Shown here: one piece after another, positions 15,418-17,935 of the stretch | How positions within the stretch are numbered: the first letter of the stretch is position 1 | Layout: each line of letters begins with the position of its first letter | Origin: NAT127 sp041655035 | GTDB lineage: Bacteria > Pseudomonadota > Gammaproteobacteria > Pseudomonadales > Porticoccaceae | Direction of reading: 5' to 3' | Assembly (NCBI GenBank): GCA_041655035.1 | Contig: JBAZCN010000060.1 | Location: 1 to 17,935 of the forward strand | DNA length: 17,935 bases | Position numbers and translations under genes: made by a program | Notes under the pieces: generated by a model | Databases searched by the model: none | What the model was told of the DNA's origin: nothing | What the model saw: only the letters and a program-made list of their open reading frames with translations

Positions 15418-15434
15418 GCCGGTTCCCAACCGGC
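15418..15434 (+). other. Intercistronic hairpin before receptor 2
   Basis: GCCGGTT (15418-15424) pairs perfectly with AACCGGC (15428-15434) around a 3-base CCC loop. No T run follows. It lies between the dipeptidase stop and the next ribosome binding site, so it probably tunes the mRNA rather than ending it. Confidence 0.5.
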
Positions 15435-15459
15435 GCCCACATGACGAAAGGAAATCACC

Positions 15460-17787
15460 ATGGCGGTACAAGCGAACACACTGACGCGCGGCGCGACCCT
15501 GAAGGGCGTCGCCGCGCTGGGACTGGCCTGGACGCTGGCGCCGGCCGCGGCGCAGGCCACAGAGGCGCAGCCGGCGACCCGGCTCGAGGAAGTGGTGGTC
15601 ACGGCGCGACGCCTCTCGGAGGCATCCGCCGCGATCGGCACCGACCAGGCCAGCAACACCATCTCGATCACCCGTGACGCGCTGTTGTCGGCCCCGGCGG
15701 GGGTCTCCGGGCTGAAGGTGCTGGAGTCGCTGCCGGGTTTCAACGTTCAGGCCAACGATGCCCTCGGCCTCTACGAGTTCGGCAACTCGGTGTCGGTGCG
15801 CGCCTTCAACTACCAGCAGATCGGCTTCGTGCTGGATGGCGCGCCCACCGGCCGCTCCGACCAGTTCGGCGGCAGCCCGATCTACCGCTACGTCGAGAAC
15901 GAGAACCTGGGTCGCGTCACCGCCTCCCAGGGGGCGGGGGATGTGTCGCTGCCGAGCTATGCATCGCTGGGCCCCATCGTGCAGTACTTCACCATCGATC
16001 CCAGCGAAGAGTTCGGCGCCACGGTGAGCGTCACCGGCGGCAGCGACCAGCTCGAGCGCACTTTCGTGCGGCTCAACACCGGCGAGCACAATGGTTTTTC
16101 CGCCTATATCAGCCGCTCGCACTTCACCGCCGACCAGTGGCGCGGGCCCGGCGACATCGAGCGCGAGCACTATGAGGGCAAGGTGCGCTGGCGCGGCGAC
16201 AGCGGCGCCGAAGTGGCGCTTACCGTCACCTACAACGACTACTTCGACTACGACACACCCTACGTCACCCAGGCCCAGTACAAGGGCGCGGCCGGCGACC
16301 CCTTCGGCCGGCGTGGACGCTATTTCCCCTATCTGGGCCAGGTGCCGGACCTGCCTGAAACCGTGCCGGGCGTGCGGTATTCCAGCACCGATCACAACCA
16401 GTACTACCAGCAGGCGATCAACAGCCGCGAGGACACCCTGGTCAACCTGTTCGGGCGCCTGCCGGTCAGCGATGGCTTCAGGCTCGAGGGCAACGTTTAT
16501 TACGAGGACAAGGACGGCTACGGCGTCTCCCCCGAGGCCTACGCCACCTCCATCGCCAACCACGACGCCCAGGTGGCGGCCGGGCTCACCGACCTCCACG
16601 CGCCACTGGGCCTGCAATACGGCCTTTCCACCGTCGGTGGCGACCGGACCGGGGCGGTGGGCCGCGCAGTGCTCGAAGTGGGCAGCCACATTCTTTCGGC
16701 CGGCGCCTGGATCGAACGCGACGAGTACCACCGCACCCAGGCGCGCTACAACCAGGAGGGCGGCAATCCCGCCGGCCGGCCGCGACTGGACCAGCCGGTG
16801 CATCTGCAGCGGGATTTCGTCTCCACCCGGGATACGCTGCAGCTGTTCGTCGAGGACCAGATCTCGCTTTTCAACGACCGCCTCAACATCACGCTGGGCG
16901 TCAAGGCGCTCAGTATCGACTATGAAATCGACGGCTATCGCAATCCCGGCGACTACAACAGTTTCCGCCAGCCGCGGATCAGCGACGACTGGGAAGATCT
17001 GCTGTTGCCGAACGTCGGCGCGGTGTGGAATCTCACGCCGACGGAACAGCTCTTCGCTTCCTATGCGGAAAACCTGGCGCTGCCGCGCGGCGCCGACGAT
17101 ATCTTCTCCCAGGCCAGCCCGCTTGCGCCGGGGCCGGATGCCGAAACCGCCGAGAATCTGGAGATTGGCCTGCGCACCAACCGGCCGACCTTCAACGCGG
17201 CGCTGGCGCTGTACCTGACCCGCTTCGACAATCGTCTGCAGTCCTTTTCCTCGCTGGTGCCGGGCAGCACCACCACAGAGACCTTTTACCAGAATGTCGG
17301 CGAGGTCAGGGCCTACGGCGCGGAATTCAGCGGCGTGTGGAAGCCGGGAGTCTTCAATGACTACGCTTATTTCAGCACCAACGTCAGCTACAACGTCTCG
17401 GAGTTCGAGGACGACTACGGCACCTTCGCCATCGCCGGCAACACTGTGCCCGACAGTCCGGAATGGGTGGTTCAGGCCGGCGTCACGGTGGAGCCTCTGC
17501 CCTGGCTGGTGGCCAACCTCTCGGCGCGCTACATCAGCGAGCGCTACGGCAATTTCGTCAACAGCGAGAAAGTCGGCAGCCACACCCTGTGGAATGCCTA
17601 TGTCGACATCGGCGACGGCTTCTCCGCCGGCCCGTTCAAGAGTGCCCGGCTGCGCATCAACGTCGACAACATCACCGACGAGGATTACCTGGGCTTCATC
17701 AACGGTGGCGGTGTGCCGTCCGGCGCCGCCTTCTACCGCCCCGGGCCGCCGCGCACGGTGCAGGTCACGTTATCGGCGGATTTCTGA
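15460..17787 (+). CDS. TonB-dependent outer-membrane receptor (second)
   Basis: The protein has 775 residues. The signal peptide spans about 1-33 (cleavage likely at AQA/T) and a TonB box LEEVVVTAR lies at 42-50. The plug at about 55-180 includes VLESLPGFNV near 87-96 and VRAFNYQQIGFVLDGAP at 113-129. A beta-barrel follows, ending VQVTLSADF. It differs clearly from the first receptor, so this is not a local duplication. Its plug is of the kind with LESLPGFNV...FVLDG, for which I cannot name a ligand. AAAGGAAA lies about 7 bases before the ATG and 59 bases separate it from the dipeptidase. No terminator is visible before an insertion sequence begins ~30 bases after its stop. Confidence 0.95.
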   Translation: MAVQANTLTRGATLKGVAALGLAWTLAPAAAQATEAQPATRLEEVVVTARRLSEASAAIGTDQASNTISITRDALLSAPAGVSGLKVLESLPGFNVQANDALGLYEFGNSVSVRAFNYQQIGFVLDGAPTGRSDQFGGSPIYRYVENENLGRVTASQGAGDVSLPSYASLGPIVQYFTIDPSEEFGATVSVTGGSDQLERTFVRLNTGEHNGFSAYISRSHFTADQWRGPGDIEREHYEGKVRWRGDSGAEVALTVTYNDYFDYDTPYVTQAQYKGAAGDPFGRRGRYFPYLGQVPDLPETVPGVRYSSTDHNQYYQQAINSREDTLVNLFGRLPVSDGFRLEGNVYYEDKDGYGVSPEAYATSIANHDAQVAAGLTDLHAPLGLQYGLSTVGGDRTGAVGRAVLEVGSHILSAGAWIERDEYHRTQARYNQEGGNPAGRPRLDQPVHLQRDFVSTRDTLQLFVEDQISLFNDRLNITLGVKALSIDYEIDGYRNPGDYNSFRQPRISDDWEDLLLPNVGAVWNLTPTEQLFASYAENLALPRGADDIFSQASPLAPGPDAETAENLEIGLRTNRPTFNAALALYLTRFDNRLQSFSSLVPGSTTTETFYQNVGEVRAYGAEFSGVWKPGVFNDYAYFSTNVSYNVSEFEDDYGTFAIAGNTVPDSPEWVVQAGVTVEPLPWLVANLSARYISERYGNFVNSEKVGSHTLWNAYVDIGDGFSAGPFKSARLRINVDNITDEDYLGFINGGGVPSGAAFYRPGPPRTVQVTLSADF

Positions 17788-17816
17788 GGGTGGTGGCGAT
17801 GGACGGAATACTTCAT

Positions 17817-17935
17817 CTAGGGCCTGTTAACACTAAATAACGTATCGGCGATCAGGGCGAAATGAATAAAGAATTTGAACACTACATCCAGCTTGTCGAA
17901 TCGCGAGAAGATTCTTCGGAAGCCCTTGAGCCTTC
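17817..17935 (-). mobile_element. End of an IS5-family insertion sequence (rest beyond window)
   Basis: The sequence after TTCATCTAG changes character and begins GGCCTGTTAACACTAAATAA, a plausible terminal inverted repeat. CTAG at 17817-17820 fits the four-base YTAR target of many IS5-type elements. The minus strand of the interior encodes a transposase C-terminus. The other end and the matching repeat lie outside, so the boundary is approximate. Confidence 0.75.
17817..17935 (-). CDS. IS5-family transposase, C-terminal 38 residues (partial)
   Basis: Read on the minus strand from the right edge, the frame gives GFRRIFSRFDKLDVVF followed by IHFALIADTLFSVNRP and a TAG stop at 17819-17817. The pattern FRRIxxRxDKLDVxFxxFIHxAxIxD is the usual C-terminal end of IS5-family (IS427-like) DDE transposases. 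The frame continues through the presumed terminal repeat and uses a stop at the target site. The DDE residues are outside the window. Confidence 0.8.
   Translation of the reverse strand, partial: RLKGFRRIFSRFDKLDVVFKFFIHFALIADTLFSVNRP

Noticed and set aside
15319..17583. A 754-codon open frame on the minus strand
   Set aside because: It lies wholly opposite the second TonB receptor and the dipeptidase end. Its composition (runs of His/Gly/Arg/Ala, no domains) is that of a high-GC antisense shadow.

Overview
The window is GC-rich, densely coded DNA, apparently from a gammaproteobacterium, possibly a marine or soil heterotroph. Support comes from the CysB-type sulfate regulon, TonB-dependent receptors with aromatic C-termini, and an IS5-type transposase end. 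The exact lineage cannot be read from the sequence alone. High GC gives many long antisense open frames; these were treated as shadows.

Layout. (1) 1-4734, minus strand: a sulfate/thiosulfate ABC-importer operon, sbp/cysP - cysT - cysW - cysA - cysB, with overlapping or tightly spaced genes. cysB runs off the left edge. (2) 4735-5878: the probable sbp promoter region and a YafJ/EgtC/Dug3-like class II glutamine amidotransferase on the minus strand. (3) 5879-6224: an AT-rich divergent intergenic region. (4) 6225-11097, plus strand: a sulfur gene cluster of rhodanese, serine O-acetyltransferase, a small XRE-type regulator, a family 2A encapsulin shell protein, and a SufS-like cysteine desulfurase with a disordered ~215-residue N-terminal cargo domain. 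It is closed by a strong intrinsic terminator at 11229-11257. (5) 11258-11655: an AT-rich non-coding stretch. (6) 11656-17787, plus strand: a probable three-gene operon of TonB-dependent receptor, exported M19-type dipeptidase with an altered metal site, and a second TonB-dependent receptor. (7) 17817-17935: the end of an IS5-family insertion sequence entering from the right.

How it fits together. The left operon imports sulfate or thiosulfate and encodes its own LysR-type activator. The serine O-acetyltransferase makes O-acetylserine, the acceptor for sulfide in cysteine synthesis and, through N-acetylserine, the CysB inducer. The desulfurase takes sulfur off cysteine, inside the encapsulin shell if its N-terminal domain works as in known family 2A systems. 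The rhodanese could move sulfane sulfur in or out of that pool. Region 4 is therefore best read as a sulfur-storage or sulfur-buffering nanocompartment locus beside the sulfate-uptake system. It is the most notable system in the window. The shell/desulfurase pair belongs to a known class. The associated XRE regulator, the repeated cargo motifs and the local repeats are less familiar. The right-hand operon is unrelated to sulfur as far as the sequence shows and looks like a nutrient (perhaps peptide) scavenging unit.
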